Shown: positions 29,777 to 38,984, counted from the first letter of the stretch. The stretch: DNA of 64,000 nt from Acidovorax sp. Leaf191 (GCF_001424425.1 NZ_LMPT01000022.1:1-64000); one strand, 5' to 3'. Translations and numbers: made by a program. The notes: a model not told the origin generated them from the sequence alone.

Positions 29777-30892
29777 TCAGGCCGCGTAGATGCGCGTGGC
29801 CTCGGGCGGAAACTCCAGCAGCACGGCATCGCCGGGCTGTGGCGGCGGGAAGGCGTCGGACACCTGGGCCAGCGCGCGCTTGACGGTGGCCTGCTCCTGG
29901 CCGTGGCCCATGTCGCAGATGAGGCGCAGGTGGTCGCCGTGGTAGATGGTGCGGGCCACCGTGGCCGGCACGGCCGACACCTTGGGGTAGGCGGTGTGCG
30001 GGTGCAGCACGATGCGCTCGGGCCGCACGCAGGCCTGCACGCGGGCGCCGCGTGCGCTGTGGTTCACGTTCCGGCCCGGCAGCAGATGGCCGCCGGGCAG
30101 CTGGATGGCGGCATCGTCGCCGCCCGCGCCGTGCAGCGTGCCGGTCAGCACCGTGCTGTCGCCCACGAAACCGGCCACGAAGCGGTTGGACGGCGCCTCG
30201 TACAGCGTTTCCACATCGGCCAGCTGCTGGATCACGCCTTCGTTGAACACGGCCACGCGGTCGCTCATCGTCAGCGCCTCGCCCTGGTCGTGCGTGACGT
30301 AGACAAAGGTCACGCCCAGCTGGCGGTGCAGCTCTTTCAGCTCGATCTGCATGTGCTCGCGCAGCTGCTTGTCCAGCGCGCCCAGAGGTTCGTCCATCAG
30401 CACCAGCTCGGGGTTGAACACCAGCGCGCGGGCCAGGGCCACGCGTTGTTGCTGCCCGCCCGACAGGCGCGTGGGCAGGCGGTCGGCCATGCCCGCCAGG
30501 CGCACCATGTCCAGCGCTTTCTTCACGCGCGTGGCCTGCTCGGCCTTGGGCACCTTGCGCACCGTGAGCGGGTAGGCCACGTTCTCGCCCACCGTGAGGT
30601 GCGGGAACAGCGCGTAGTTCTGGAACACCATGCCGAAGTTGCGCTTGTGCGGCGGGGTGCGGGTGATCTGCTTGCCGTCCAGCAGGATGTCGCCGGCCGT
30701 GGGTGACTCGAACCCCGCCAGCATCATCAGCGTGGTGGTCTTGCCCGAGCCCGAGGGCCCCAGCAGGCTCAGGAACTCGCCGCGCTCGATGTCCAGGTCC
30801 AGCGCGCGCACGACCAGCTGTTCGCCGTCGTAGGTCTTTTGCACGCCGCTGAAGCGGACCAGGGGTTCTGCAGGGGTCATCGTGGTGGCCAT
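29777..30892 (-). CDS. ABC transporter ATPase, PotA type
   Basis: A 371-residue ATPase. Walker A is GPSGSGKTT (residues 45-53), the signature LSGGQQQRVALARAL, Walker B LVLMDEPLGALD, and the switch His is in VYVTHDQGEALT. The C-terminal third is a TOBE-like regulatory domain (ACVRPERIVLHP). It powers the PotBC-type permease pair downstream. The ATG at 30892 (MATTMTPAEP) is used; the very long frame running upstream to 32569 is the antisense-frame shadow of gabT. Confidence 0.9.
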   Translation of the reverse strand: MATTMTPAEPLVRFSGVQKTYDGEQLVVRALDLDIERGEFLSLLGPSGSGKTTTLMMLAGFESPTAGDILLDGKQITRTPPHKRNFGMVFQNYALFPHLTVGENVAYPLTVRKVPKAEQATRVKKALDMVRLAGMADRLPTRLSGGQQQRVALARALVFNPELVLMDEPLGALDKQLREHMQIELKELHRQLGVTFVYVTHDQGEALTMSDRVAVFNEGVIQQLADVETLYEAPSNRFVAGFVGDSTVLTGTLHGAGGDDAAIQLPGGHLLPGRNVNHSARGARVQACVRPERIVLHPHTAYPKVSAVPATVARTIYHGDHLRLICDMGHGQEQATVKRALAQVSDAFPPPQPGDAVLLEFPPEATRIYAA

Positions 30893-30924
30893 GGGTTGAA
30901 TGCGGGCAGATGAAAATCCGGGGC

Positions 30925-32217
30925 TCAGCCCACGGCGGCGAAGCTGGCGGCCAGGATGGCCAGGCCTTCGTCCAGCAGTTCGTTGGAGGCGGTGAGCGGC
31001 ACCAGGATGCGGATCACATTGCCGTAGGTGCCGCACGACAGCAGGATGAGCCCGCGCCGCGCGGCCTCGGCCACCACCTTCTTCGTCAGTGCTGCGTCGG
31101 GGCGGTGCACGTCCCCGGCTTCGAACAGCTCGATGGCGACCATGGCGCCCAGGCCGCGCACATCGCCGATGGCTGGCACCTTGGCCGCCAGGTCCTTGAG
31201 GCTGCGCACCAGCAGCGCGCCCATGTCCTGGCTGCGGGCCAGGAGCTGTTCTTTGTCGAACGCCTCGATCACGGCCAGCGCCGCGGCGCAGGCCACGGGG
31301 CTGCCGGCATAGGTGCCGCCCAGGCCGCCGGGGGCGGGGGCGTCCATCACGTCGGCCCGGCCCACCACGCCGGCTAGCGGAAAGCCGCCCGCCAGAGACT
31401 TGGCGGTGGTGATGAGGTCCGGCGCCACGGGCCACTGCTCGCACGCAAACCAGGTGCCGGTGCGGCCCGCGCCGGTCTGTACTTCGTCGGCAATGAGCAG
31501 GATGCCGTGGCGGTCGGCCAGCGCCTTCAGGCCGGCGATGAACTCGGGCGGCGCCACGTAGAAGCCGCCTTCGCCCTGCACCGGCTCCACGATGAACGCC
31601 GCCACGCGCTCGGGCTCCACGTCGTTCTTGAAGATCAGCTCCACCGACTGCAGCGCCTGCTCCACGCCCACGCCGTGCAGCGCGTTGGGGAACAGGGCGT
31701 GGTACACCTCGCCGGGGAAGGGCCCGAAGCCCGTCTTGTACGGCACGACCTTGCCGGTGAGGCCCAGCGTGAGGTTGGTGCGGCCGTGGTAGCCGCCCGT
31801 GAAGGCGATGACGCCGGGGCGCTGGGTGTAGGCGCGGGCGATCTTCACGGCGTTCTCCACCGCTTCGGCGCCGGTGGTCAGGAGCAGGCTTTTCTTGGGG
31901 AAGGCACCGGGGGCCAGCGTGTTCAGGCGCTCCGCCACTTCCACGTAGGGCTCGTACGCCACGACCTGGAAGCAGGTGTGGGTGTACAGATCCAGCTGTG
32001 CCTTCACGGCGTCGATCACGCCCGCATGCAGGTGGCCGGTGTTGAGCACCGCGATGCCGCCGGCGAAGTCGATGAAGCGGCGGCCTTCCACGTCCCACAG
32101 CTCGGCGTTGCGGGCCTTCTGGACGAAGAGTTCGTGGGCCTGGCCCACGCCCCGTGCCACGGCGGCATGGCGGCGGGCGAGGAGGGCGGCGTTGGTGAAG
32201 TGGCGGTCTTGCTGCAT
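30925..32217 (-). CDS. gabT: 4-aminobutyrate aminotransferase
   Basis: A 430-residue class III, PLP-dependent aminotransferase. Family marks: GGIAVLNTGH, TTGAEAVENAVKIAR, AFTGGYHGRTNLTLGLTG, the PLP-binding Asp in LLIADEVQTGAGRTG, and the Schiff-base Lys in ITTAKSLAGGFPLAG. It would convert GABA plus 2-oxoglutarate to succinate semialdehyde plus glutamate, feeding gabD five genes downstream. Other omega-amines (5-aminovalerate) are possible substrates. It is the first gene of the operon, divergent from a MocR regulator with 200 bases between starts. Confidence 0.9.
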   Translation of the reverse strand: MQQDRHFTNAALLARRHAAVARGVGQAHELFVQKARNAELWDVEGRRFIDFAGGIAVLNTGHLHAGVIDAVKAQLDLYTHTCFQVVAYEPYVEVAERLNTLAPGAFPKKSLLLTTGAEAVENAVKIARAYTQRPGVIAFTGGYHGRTNLTLGLTGKVVPYKTGFGPFPGEVYHALFPNALHGVGVEQALQSVELIFKNDVEPERVAAFIVEPVQGEGGFYVAPPEFIAGLKALADRHGILLIADEVQTGAGRTGTWFACEQWPVAPDLITTAKSLAGGFPLAGVVGRADVMDAPAPGGLGGTYAGSPVACAAALAVIEAFDKEQLLARSQDMGALLVRSLKDLAAKVPAIGDVRGLGAMVAIELFEAGDVHRPDAALTKKVVAEAARRGLILLSCGTYGNVIRILVPLTASNELLDEGLAILAASFAAVG

Positions 32218-32300
32218 GGCGGTGGCGTGGTGTGAACGAGGCAATGAATGGATGAAGGAAGGAATGCGGCGAATTCTGGAAGCCGCGCCGCGGACCGTCC

Positions 32301-32356
32301 ATGTACACCGCAGCGCTGCCGGGCGCGCACTGTGCAGGTCTAGAATCCTGTACAGG
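32301..32356. promoter_or_regulatory. Candidate MocR/GabR operator between gabT and its regulator
   Basis: Two near-identical 9-mers in the same orientation, CTGTGCAGG (32330-32338) and CTGTACAGG (32348-32356), are spaced 18 bases start to start, and a related ATGTACA lies at 32301. MocR-type regulators bind direct repeats in the shared promoter of divergent targets, so these fit that role. No binding data can be inferred. Confidence 0.5.
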
Positions 32357-32417
32357 CAATCCCTGATCTGGTGTGCGCCAGGACGGTGCACAATTCGCCC
32401 CCTTTTTGGCCCTCTTG

Positions 32418-33836
32418 ATGCTCACTCTCAGCCCGGATCTCCAGACCCCCCTGGTCAGCCAAATCGTCGACGGCCTGCGGGGGCTCATCACGGGGCAGGT
32501 GCTCAAGCCAGGCAGCAAGCTCCCCTCCATCCGCGCCTTCGCGGCCGCCCACGGCGTGAGCGTGTTCACCGTGGTCGAGGCCTACGACCGCCTGGTCGCG
32601 CAGGGCTGGCTGGTCTCGCGGGCGAATGCGGGCTTCTTCGTGAAGCGGCGCGACAACGACGGTGCCGCGCCCAGCGCTGGGGCACTGGCGCGGCCGGTGC
32701 CCCGTTTCGATGCACGCTGGTACCTCAAACAAATTTTTGAAAACCGAAACCTGCCGATGAAACCCGGCTGCGGCTGGCTGCCGCACGACTGGCTGTTCGG
32801 CGACGCGGTGCGGCGCAGCATGCGCCAGCTGTCGGCCGACGGGCCGGAGCTCGACGGCTACGGCCTGCCGCATGGCCACATGGCGCTGCGCATGGTGGTG
32901 GCCGAGTCGCTGGCCGAGCACCACCTGGCAGTGGATGCGGACCAGGTGCTGCTCACGCAGGGCTCCAGCCAGGCGCTGGACCTGATCGCGCGGCGTATCG
33001 TGAAGGCCGGCGACGTGGTGCTGGTGGACGACCCGGGCTACCCCAACCTGCTGTTCATGCTGCGCTTTGCAGGTGCGCAACTGGTGGGCGTGCCGCGCAC
33101 CGCGACCGGCTACGACCTGCCGGCGCTGGAGGCGCTGCTGGCCGAGCACAAACCCACGGCCTACTTCACCCAGCCACGGCTGCAAAGCCCCACGTGTTCG
33201 GTGGCGTCGGTGGCGCACCTGCACCGGCTGCTGCAACTGGCCGAGCAGCACGGATTCCTGCTGGTCGAAAACGACATCTATGCCGACATGGACACGGGCG
33301 TGCGCCCGTCGCTGGCGAGCCTGGACCAGCTCAACCGCGTGATCTACATCGGGAGTTTTTCCAAGACCATTTCGCCCAACCTGCGCACGGGCTATGTGGC
33401 CGCGCGGCGCGACCTGCTGGACGAGCTGGTGCAGATCAAGATGATCTCGGGCCTGACCTCGTCCGAGATCACCGAGCGCGTGACCTTCGGCGTGGTCACC
33501 GACGGCCGCTGGCGCAAGCACCTGAAGTCCTTGCGCGAGCGTTTGGCCGAGGCGCACCGCAGCGTGGGGCGGCGTTTGCTGAGCCTGGGCTTCGAGCTGT
33601 TCCACGAGCCCGAGGCCGGCATGTACCTGTGGGCGCGGCACCCCGACCTGCCCGACAGCGCGGAGCTGTCGAAGGAAGCCACGGGCGCGGGCATCATGCT
33701 CGGCCCCGGCCAGCTGTTCCTGGTAGAGCCACGCCCCACGGGCTGGCTGCGCTTCAACGTGTCGTTCAGCCAGGACGAGCGCCTGTGGCGCTTTCTGGAG
33801 CAGCGCATCGCGGCCGGGCAGCAGGCGGGCGACTAG
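32418..33836 (+). CDS. MocR-family (GabR-like) regulator
   Basis: A 472-residue regulator made of a GntR-type winged helix (residues 1-75: LVSQIVDGLRGLITGQVLKPGSKLPSIRAFAAAHGVSVFTVVEAYDRL) joined to a type I aminotransferase domain. In the second part VLLTQGSSQALDLI, DDPGYPN, ENDIYADM and the Lys of IGSFSKTISPNLRTGY show that the PLP-binding site is kept. Such proteins sense PLP with GABA or a similar amine. Divergence from gabT suggests it activates the catabolic operon and represses itself. The ATG at 32418 begins family similarity; an upstream in-frame codon at 32373 lies in the operator region. Confidence 0.9.
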   Translation: MLTLSPDLQTPLVSQIVDGLRGLITGQVLKPGSKLPSIRAFAAAHGVSVFTVVEAYDRLVAQGWLVSRANAGFFVKRRDNDGAAPSAGALARPVPRFDARWYLKQIFENRNLPMKPGCGWLPHDWLFGDAVRRSMRQLSADGPELDGYGLPHGHMALRMVVAESLAEHHLAVDADQVLLTQGSSQALDLIARRIVKAGDVVLVDDPGYPNLLFMLRFAGAQLVGVPRTATGYDLPALEALLAEHKPTAYFTQPRLQSPTCSVASVAHLHRLLQLAEQHGFLLVENDIYADMDTGVRPSLASLDQLNRVIYIGSFSKTISPNLRTGYVAARRDLLDELVQIKMISGLTSSEITERVTFGVVTDGRWRKHLKSLRERLAEAHRSVGRRLLSLGFELFHEPEAGMYLWARHPDLPDSAELSKEATGAGIMLGPGQLFLVEPRPTGWLRFNVSFSQDERLWRFLEQRIAAGQQAGD

Positions 33837-33872
33837 GGGCGGGCAGCGCGGGCTACCTGCCTGTTCTTTTGA

Positions 33873-33931
33873 ATGTTTTTGGCCGCTACCGCTTGATGGT
33901 CAAGCGCTGGCAGCTATAAAAATGATAGCTT
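33873..33931 (-). repeat. Dispersed repeat copy between convergent genes
   Basis: On the minus strand the core TATAGCTGCCAGCGCTTGAC (33899-33918) matches the other copies. CGCTTGA and TCAAGCG form a 7-bp stem around TGG, and AGCTAT and ATAGCT form a second inverted pair next to it. It lies between the MocR gene and the convergent GntR gene, the same setting as the copy near 24.7 kb. Confidence 0.65.
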
Positions 33932-34009
33932 TTCCTGCCGCGCGTCGCCGGCTGTGTGCCATGTCGGCCTGTCGGCTCGTCGCCCCGTCTGGACATCGGC
34001 ACTTTCTCA

Positions 34010-34684
34010 TCACCGATCGATGATGTGCCGCGCAAACCGCTCCAGGTAGTCGAGCAACTGCTCGGCACCCGCCACGGCGTGCGCCTCGTCACCGCTGGCG
34101 ATGCCCTGCGCCAGGTGCATGTGGGCCCGGGCACCTTCCGACACCTCGCCCTCGTGCTGGTAGGCGTACCAGAACCGCCGGCACTGCACGATGAGCGGCT
34201 GCACGCTTTTGACGGCGGAATGGTTCTGGCAGGCCTGGTGCACGACCACGTCCAGCGCGTGGTCGGCCTGCATGTAGTCGTCCAGGTGGCCCCGCGCCGC
34301 GGCATCCACCATTTTCTCGGCGCACAGCACGATGGCCTGGCGCTGCGGCGCGGTGGCGCGGCGGGCGGCGCAGGCGGCGATCAGGCGCTCCAGCACACGG
34401 CGGGTCTGGATCACGTCCAGGTGGTCCGCCAGGTCGATGTGCGACACCAGCAGCCCGCGCCGGGGCTGCTGCGCAATCAGCCCGATGGACACCATGCGCA
34501 GCAGCGCCTCGCGCACGGGGGTGCGGCCCAGGCCGGTGCGTTCCACGATCTCGGCCTCGACTACCGGTGAGCCGGGCAGCAGTTGCAGCGTGGAGATCAT
34601 GGTCTCGATGGCGTCGTAGGCCACGTCGGCCGCGCGCCGCTTGAGGGCCGGGTCTCGCTGGGTGGGGGCGCTGCGGGTGGTCAT
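34010..34684 (-). CDS. GntR family regulator (FadR/FCD subfamily)
   Basis: A 224-residue regulator. The N-terminal winged helix is visible in DAIETMISTLQLLPGSPVVEAEIVERTGLGRTPVREALLRM, with the highly conserved GRTPVREAL. The C-terminal helical FCD domain has the metal-ligand pattern D...H (MQADHALDVVVH) and a later His. It is the last gene of the hydroxyproline cluster, 172 bases after the oxidoreductase gene, and probably controls it in response to hydroxyproline or an intermediate. It faces the MocR gene with a repeat between. Confidence 0.88.
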   Translation of the reverse strand: MTTRSAPTQRDPALKRRAADVAYDAIETMISTLQLLPGSPVVEAEIVERTGLGRTPVREALLRMVSIGLIAQQPRRGLLVSHIDLADHLDVIQTRRVLERLIAACAARRATAPQRQAIVLCAEKMVDAAARGHLDDYMQADHALDVVVHQACQNHSAVKSVQPLIVQCRRFWYAYQHEGEVSEGARAHMHLAQGIASGDEAHAVAGAEQLLDYLERFARHIIDR

Positions 34685-34856
34685 GGAGGGCGTGTCCGGT
34701 GTTGTAGGTGTTGTGTTTGGAGCGGAATCTTAGTGGCCTCAGGGTATGACCCCGCGGGCGCCACGGCAAGCAGCGCGTGCGCGCGCGGGGCGACTGATGT
34801 TGCGCCGTGGCAGTGCCGGCGCGAAAGGGGGCCTGCCGCCACGTGGTGGCGCCTCG

Positions 34857-36299
34857 TCAACCGGTGTGCCGCGGGGCCTCGTCGGCACGGCTGCTGCTTG
34901 CGGCTACATCGGCTACATCGGCCACAGCGGCCAGCGTGCCGATGCGCACGGGCGCCAGCAGGTGCCGCGGCGGGGCGGGCGTCCACCCCAGCAGGTGGTG
35001 CGTGGCTGCGCCGCAGATGCGGCCCTGGCAGGCGCCCATGCCGCAGCGGGTGTGCAGCTTGGCGTCGATCCAGCCGGAGCGCTCGGCAAGGTCGGCGTAG
35101 CGCACGTCTTCGCAGCGGCACACCAGCGTGTCCGGCTCGGCCAGCCGGCGCAGCGCGGGCTGCAGCGCAAAGTGCCGGTGCAGCGCGTCCGCAAAGGCAT
35201 GCCAGCGGGCGCGCTCGGCGTGCAGTGCGCGGGCCGCGGCGATGTCGCCCACGGCGATGTGGCCGGCAATGGCACCTTCGGCGCGCGAGCGCTCGCTGCC
35301 GCCAAAGCCGGTGCACTCCCCCGCGGCCAGCAGGCCCGGCACAGCATCGGCGGGGTGTGGTTCGCCGGGGCCGTGGGCGGCGCCACCGCGCAGCAGCCGC
35401 TGGTCCGCATCGACCGCCAGGCCCTGGCGCTCGCCCACGCGCCCGCCGAGCATCTGGCCGAGTTCGGTGTTGGGCACCAGGCCAAAGCCGCAGGCCAGGC
35501 GGTCGCAGGCGATCTCGCGCTCCTGCCCGCCCTGGCGGAGCGTGACCGACTGCACCGCGCCGTGTGGGCTGTGGGCGCCATGGGCGCCGTGGGCACGCAC
35601 CACATGGCTGCCGGCGCGGTACACCGCGGGCAGCAAGGCTGCGGCCTGTACAGCCTTGCCCGGCCAGCGCGCCAGGCTGGCACCGAATCGGGCCAGCGCA
35701 GTCCAGGGGGCTTGTTCGGCCACGGCGACGACCTGTGCGCCGGCCTGCCGGGCGGTGTGCGCAGCCGCCAGCAGCAGTGGGCCGCTGCCCGCCACCACGA
35801 TGCGCTGGCCGGCCACCGGCAGGCCGCCCTTGATGAGCGCCTGCAGGCCACCCGCGCCGGTCACGCCCGGCAGCGTCCAGCCGGGGAAGGGCAGCAGCAG
35901 TTCGCGCGCGCCGGTGCACAGGATGATCTGGCGGGCGTGCTGCACCCAGCCGCCCTGTGCGTCTTCGAGCCACAGCGCATGCAGGCCCGCGCTGCGCGCC
36001 GTCTGCTCGGCCAGGCCCACCACGCGCGTGCCGCAGCGCAGCTGCACATGGGCGTGGCGCTCCAGCGCGTCGCGTTGCTGCCGGGCGGCGGGGGGCAGCG
36101 TGACGCCCGGGCCGTCGCGCCAGATCTGGCCGCCAGGGGCAGGGTTGTCGTCCAGCAGCACGATGCGTGCGCCGCTGGGCGCAGCCGCCAGCGCGGCGGC
36201 CAGCCCGGCAGGGCCTGCGCCCACGATGAGCAGGTCGCAGGTGGACGGTGGGGCGTCGGGGGATGCGGTGGGAGTAGCGGTGGGAGTGGCGGTGGTCAT
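34857..36299 (-). CDS. D-hydroxyproline dehydrogenase-type FAD/NAD subunit
   Basis: A 480-residue flavoprotein. The first Rossmann motif is DLLIVGAGPAGLAAALAAA, with a second dinucleotide-binding fold near RIVVAGSGPLLLAAAHTA. The C-terminal part has the Cys pattern CRCEDV and CGMGACQGRIC, which likely binds an iron-sulfur cluster. This architecture is that of the large subunit of three-component amine dehydrogenases (HcnB, opine oxidase and the LhpBEF D-hydroxyproline dehydrogenase). It overlaps the small ferredoxin-like gene by ATGA, as expected for a co-translated complex. It oxidises cis-4-hydroxy-D-proline if the cluster assignment is right. Confidence 0.85.
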   Translation of the reverse strand: MTTATPTATPTASPDAPPSTCDLLIVGAGPAGLAAALAAAPSGARIVLLDDNPAPGGQIWRDGPGVTLPPAARQQRDALERHAHVQLRCGTRVVGLAEQTARSAGLHALWLEDAQGGWVQHARQIILCTGARELLLPFPGWTLPGVTGAGGLQALIKGGLPVAGQRIVVAGSGPLLLAAAHTARQAGAQVVAVAEQAPWTALARFGASLARWPGKAVQAAALLPAVYRAGSHVVRAHGAHGAHSPHGAVQSVTLRQGGQEREIACDRLACGFGLVPNTELGQMLGGRVGERQGLAVDADQRLLRGGAAHGPGEPHPADAVPGLLAAGECTGFGGSERSRAEGAIAGHIAVGDIAAARALHAERARWHAFADALHRHFALQPALRRLAEPDTLVCRCEDVRYADLAERSGWIDAKLHTRCGMGACQGRICGAATHHLLGWTPAPPRHLLAPVRIGTLAAVADVADVAASSSRADEAPRHTG

Positions 36300-36574
36300 G
36301 GTGGGCTGCTGTTCGGGGTCTGCAAGCCGGTGGCCACCTGCATGCCGTCGCGACACAGCGTCTGGCAGGCCAGGCGGCGCACGCCGTCGATCTGCACGCG
36401 GCATTCGTGGCAGATGCCCATGCCGCACAGCGGGGCGCGCACCTCGCCGCGCACCGAGCGGCGCGTGGCGCCCGGCGGCTGCGCTTGCGCCAGGGCCGCG
36501 GCCACGGTGGTGCCGGGGCGCACCTGCACGGAATGGCCGTCCAGCGACAGGGTGATGGTGGCGGGGTCGGTCAT
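36296..36574 (-). CDS. [2Fe-2S] small subunit of dehydrogenase complex
   Basis: A 92-residue ferredoxin-like protein. Cys50, Cys55, Cys58 and Cys70 (CGMGICHEC then RLAC) give the CX4CX2CX11C pattern of a plant-type [2Fe-2S] cluster. It is the small electron-transfer subunit of HcnA/LhpF type. It overlaps its neighbours by four bases on both sides, so the three subunits are translationally coupled. Confidence 0.88.
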   Translation of the reverse strand: MTDPATITLSLDGHSVQVRPGTTVAAALAQAQPPGATRRSVRGEVRAPLCGMGICHECRVQIDGVRRLACQTLCRDGMQVATGLQTPNSSPP

Positions 36575-37692
36575 GCCTGCAGCGATGCGAAACGGTGGGC
36601 TGCGAAGGGCGCAGCATCAAGCGGCAGCGGGGTGCCCGTGATCTGCGCAGCCAGCAGCTGCGCCGTGGCCGGGGCGGTGGTCACGCCCAGCCCCTCGTGG
36701 CCCACGGCCAGCCAGAGGTGCGGGCGGTGCGGGTGCGCGCCGATGATGGGCAGGCCATCGGGCGTGGCCGCGCGAAAGCCTGTCCAGGTGCGGATGGCGT
36801 TCAGGTCGGCCAGGCCCGGCAGGTACTCCAGCGCGCGCTGCAGCATGCGCGCCAGCACGGCGTCGTTGACCGCCGGGTCGGTGGTGTCGAACTCGCGCGA
36901 CGAGCCGATCAGCAACTGCCCCGTGGGCCGCGGCTGCACGTTGAAGGCCACCGACGTGCCGTCGCTGTGGTGCGCGCTGGTGATGTAGCCCAGCTCCACC
37001 AGCTGGTGGTGCACGGTGCCGGGGTAGCGGTCGGTGATGAGCAGGTGGCCCTTCTTGGGGCGCAGGGGCAGGCCGGGGCACAGCGCGGCGGCGTGGATGC
37101 CGCTGGCCAGCACGATGGCGCCCGCCTGGCGCGTGCTGCCGTCCCGCAGCGTGGCGCACTGGCCGTCGATGTGTACGACCTCGGCCTCTTCGATGCACAG
37201 ACGGCCGGGGCCGCCGTGCAGGGCGGCGTCGTCCAGCAGCCACTGCGCGGCGCGTGGGGCGTAGACCACGCTGTCGGCAGCGATGCGCAGCGCACCGGCC
37301 ATGCCGGGGCGCAGTGCCGGCTCGGCGCGCGCCAGACCGGCGGCGTCCAGCAGTTCGCAGTCCACGCCGTGGGCCTGCAACGTGGCGCGCTTGTCCTGTG
37401 CGGCCTGCAGCTCGGCGTCATTGGCGGCCAGCCACAGCGTGCCGCAGGCGCTGAAGGCGCAGCCGGCATCCATGCGCGGCGCCCAGGTGTGCCAGAGGTT
37501 CAGCGACGCCTGGCTGAGCGCGAGCTCCGCCGGGTTGTCGTCCATCAGCACCAGGTGCCCCATACCGGCCGCAGTGGCGCCGCCCAGGCGCGCGTCGACG
37601 ATGCGCACCGACAGCCCGGCCTGCACCAGCGCGTGCGCGCAGGCCGCGCCGATGATGCCGGCGCCGATCACGAGGACATCGGTGTGCTGCAT
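36571..37692 (-). CDS. FAD-dependent oxidoreductase, D-hydroxyproline dehydrogenase subunit
   Basis: A 373-residue DAO-family flavoprotein. The FAD motif is VLVIGAGIIGAACAHALVQAG. TWTGFRAATPDGLPIIGA and AVGHEGLGVTTAPATAQLLA are the family C-terminal segments. It is the catalytic subunit partnered with the two overlapping genes downstream. In hydroxyproline catabolism the complex oxidises cis-4-hydroxy-D-proline to pyrroline-4-hydroxy-2-carboxylate and passes electrons to the respiratory chain. Glycine oxidase-like activity is an alternative, but the adjacent epimerase and deaminase favour hydroxyproline. Confidence 0.85.
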   Translation of the reverse strand: MQHTDVLVIGAGIIGAACAHALVQAGLSVRIVDARLGGATAAGMGHLVLMDDNPAELALSQASLNLWHTWAPRMDAGCAFSACGTLWLAANDAELQAAQDKRATLQAHGVDCELLDAAGLARAEPALRPGMAGALRIAADSVVYAPRAAQWLLDDAALHGGPGRLCIEEAEVVHIDGQCATLRDGSTRQAGAIVLASGIHAAALCPGLPLRPKKGHLLITDRYPGTVHHQLVELGYITSAHHSDGTSVAFNVQPRPTGQLLIGSSREFDTTDPAVNDAVLARMLQRALEYLPGLADLNAIRTWTGFRAATPDGLPIIGAHPHRPHLWLAVGHEGLGVTTAPATAQLLAAQITGTPLPLDAAPFAAHRFASLQA

Positions 37693-37867
37693 GGCAGAAA
37701 AGTACGCAGTGCGCTGAGGGATGGATCGCAGGCGTTCACGCCGTTTCGTGTCGCCAACTGCCGGTGGACAGGGCGCGCTCCGAGCGCGTGGACGGCCAGC
37801 AACGGCCGCCCTGCAGCACAGGCCGTTGTCCCCCTGGGTGGAAGGCGCGCAGCGACACCGGGGGCCT

Positions 37868-38824
37868 TCACAGCTTGATGCCCCAGCCGAAGGGGTCGTT
37901 GTCTTCGATGAGCAGCGTGGCCTCGGCGCTCATGTGGGCACGGCCGCGCAGGGTGGGGATGACCCTGCCGCCGCTGCCGTCACCGGCCAGCGTGTAGCTG
38001 GCCTCGAACTCGCTGCCGATGATGCTGGCCTGGCGCCACACCTGGCCCGGCTGCAGCTTGCCGTCGGCTGCGAGACACGCCACCTTGGCGCTGGTGCCGG
38101 TGCCGCAGGGCGAGCGGTCGTAGGCCTTGCCGGGGCACAGCACGAAGTTGCGGCTGTCGGCCGGTTCATCGGTGCGGTCGTCGTCGGCAAAGAGTTCGAT
38201 GTGGTCGATCTCGCCGCCGTTGTCGCCGCGGATGCCCTGGTCCTTCAATGCCTGCTGGACTGCGAAGGTGTAGGCCGTCAGGGCGTCGAGGTTGTCGCTG
38301 GCCACGCGCTGGCCGTGGTCCGCCACCAGAAAGAACCAGTTGCCGCCCCAGGCCACGTCGCCCACCACGCGCCCATAGCCCGGCACGTCGACGGCCAACT
38401 GGTGGTGCAGCCGATATGCGGGCACATTGCGCACGCTGACCGAGCCGTCATCGTGCAGCGTGGTGGTGACGGTGCCCACGGGCGTCTCGATGCGGTGCTC
38501 GCCCGGCTTAATGCGGCCCAGGTAGGCCAGCGAAGCGACGAGGCCGATGGTGCCGTGGCCGCACATGCCGAGGTAGCCGGTGTTGTTGAAGAAGATCACG
38601 CCCGCCGCGTTGGCAGGGTCCTGCGGCGCGCAGAGCAGCGCCCCCACGATCACATCGTTGCCGCGCGGCTCCAGCACCGTGGCGGCCCGCCATGCATCGT
38701 GCTGGCTGGCCAGCAGCGCGCGGCGCTCGGCCATGCTGCCCGCACCCAGGTCGGGAAAGCCGCCGACGACAAGCCGCGTGGGCTCGCCGCCGGTGTGGGA
38801 GTCGAGGATCTGGATGCGTTTCAT
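37868..38824 (-). CDS. 4-hydroxyproline 2-epimerase (proline racemase family)
   Basis: A 318-residue proline racemase-family enzyme. Both catalytic Cys residues are present: MCGHGTIG and [10 protein letters not shown] Thr in the second position would have meant trans-3-hydroxyproline dehydratase, so epimerase is favoured. [17 protein letters not shown] is the family N-terminus. It converts trans-4-hydroxy-L-proline to cis-4-hydroxy-D-proline, the first step of the pathway carried out by this cluster. The ATG at 38824 (MKRIQILD) begins the family; the upstream frame is intergenic. Confidence 0.9.
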   Translation of the reverse strand: MKRIQILDSHTGGEPTRLVVGGFPDLGAGSMAERRALLASQHDAWRAATVLEPRGNDVIVGALLCAPQDPANAAGVIFFNNTGYLGMCGHGTIGLVASLAYLGRIKPGEHRIETPVGTVTTTLHDDGSVSVRNVPAYRLHHQLAVDVPGYGRVVGDVAWGGNWFFLVADHGQRVASDNLDALTAYTFAVQQALKDQGIRGDNGGEIDHIELFADDDRTDEPADSRNFVLCPGKAYDRSPCGTGTSAKVACLAADGKLQPGQVWRQASIIGSEFEASYTLAGDGSGGRVIPTLRGRAHMSAEATLLIEDNDPFGWGIKL

Positions 38825-38924
38825 GGTGTGAGGTGGTTCAGGGCGTTGCAGATGGTCTGGGCGATTCGGGGGGAAGGCGCCGCCGGCAGCTGATGCGGAT
38901 GTGCTTTCCATCCATCATTCAACA

Positions 38925-38984
38925 CCGTTCGGGCTGAGCCTGTCGAAGCCTTGCGCAGCGCTTCGACAAGCTCAGCCTGAACGG
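38925..38984. repeat. 25-bp inverted repeat
   Basis: Two 25-base arms (38925-38949 and 38960-38984) are reverse complements except at two positions that allow G-U pairing in RNA, with a 10-base loop. The arm contains GGCTGAGCCTGTCGAAGC, which resembles a dispersed intergenic element common in Burkholderiales genomes. It lies between the solute-binding protein gene and the epimerase gene, inside a single-direction operon. Confidence 0.8.

Noticed and set aside
29777-32569. A 930-codon minus-strand frame that could be a fusion with the PotA-type ATPase
   Set aside because: The upstream part is another frame of gabT and has no domain character; the ATPase begins at 30892 with a normal N-terminus.
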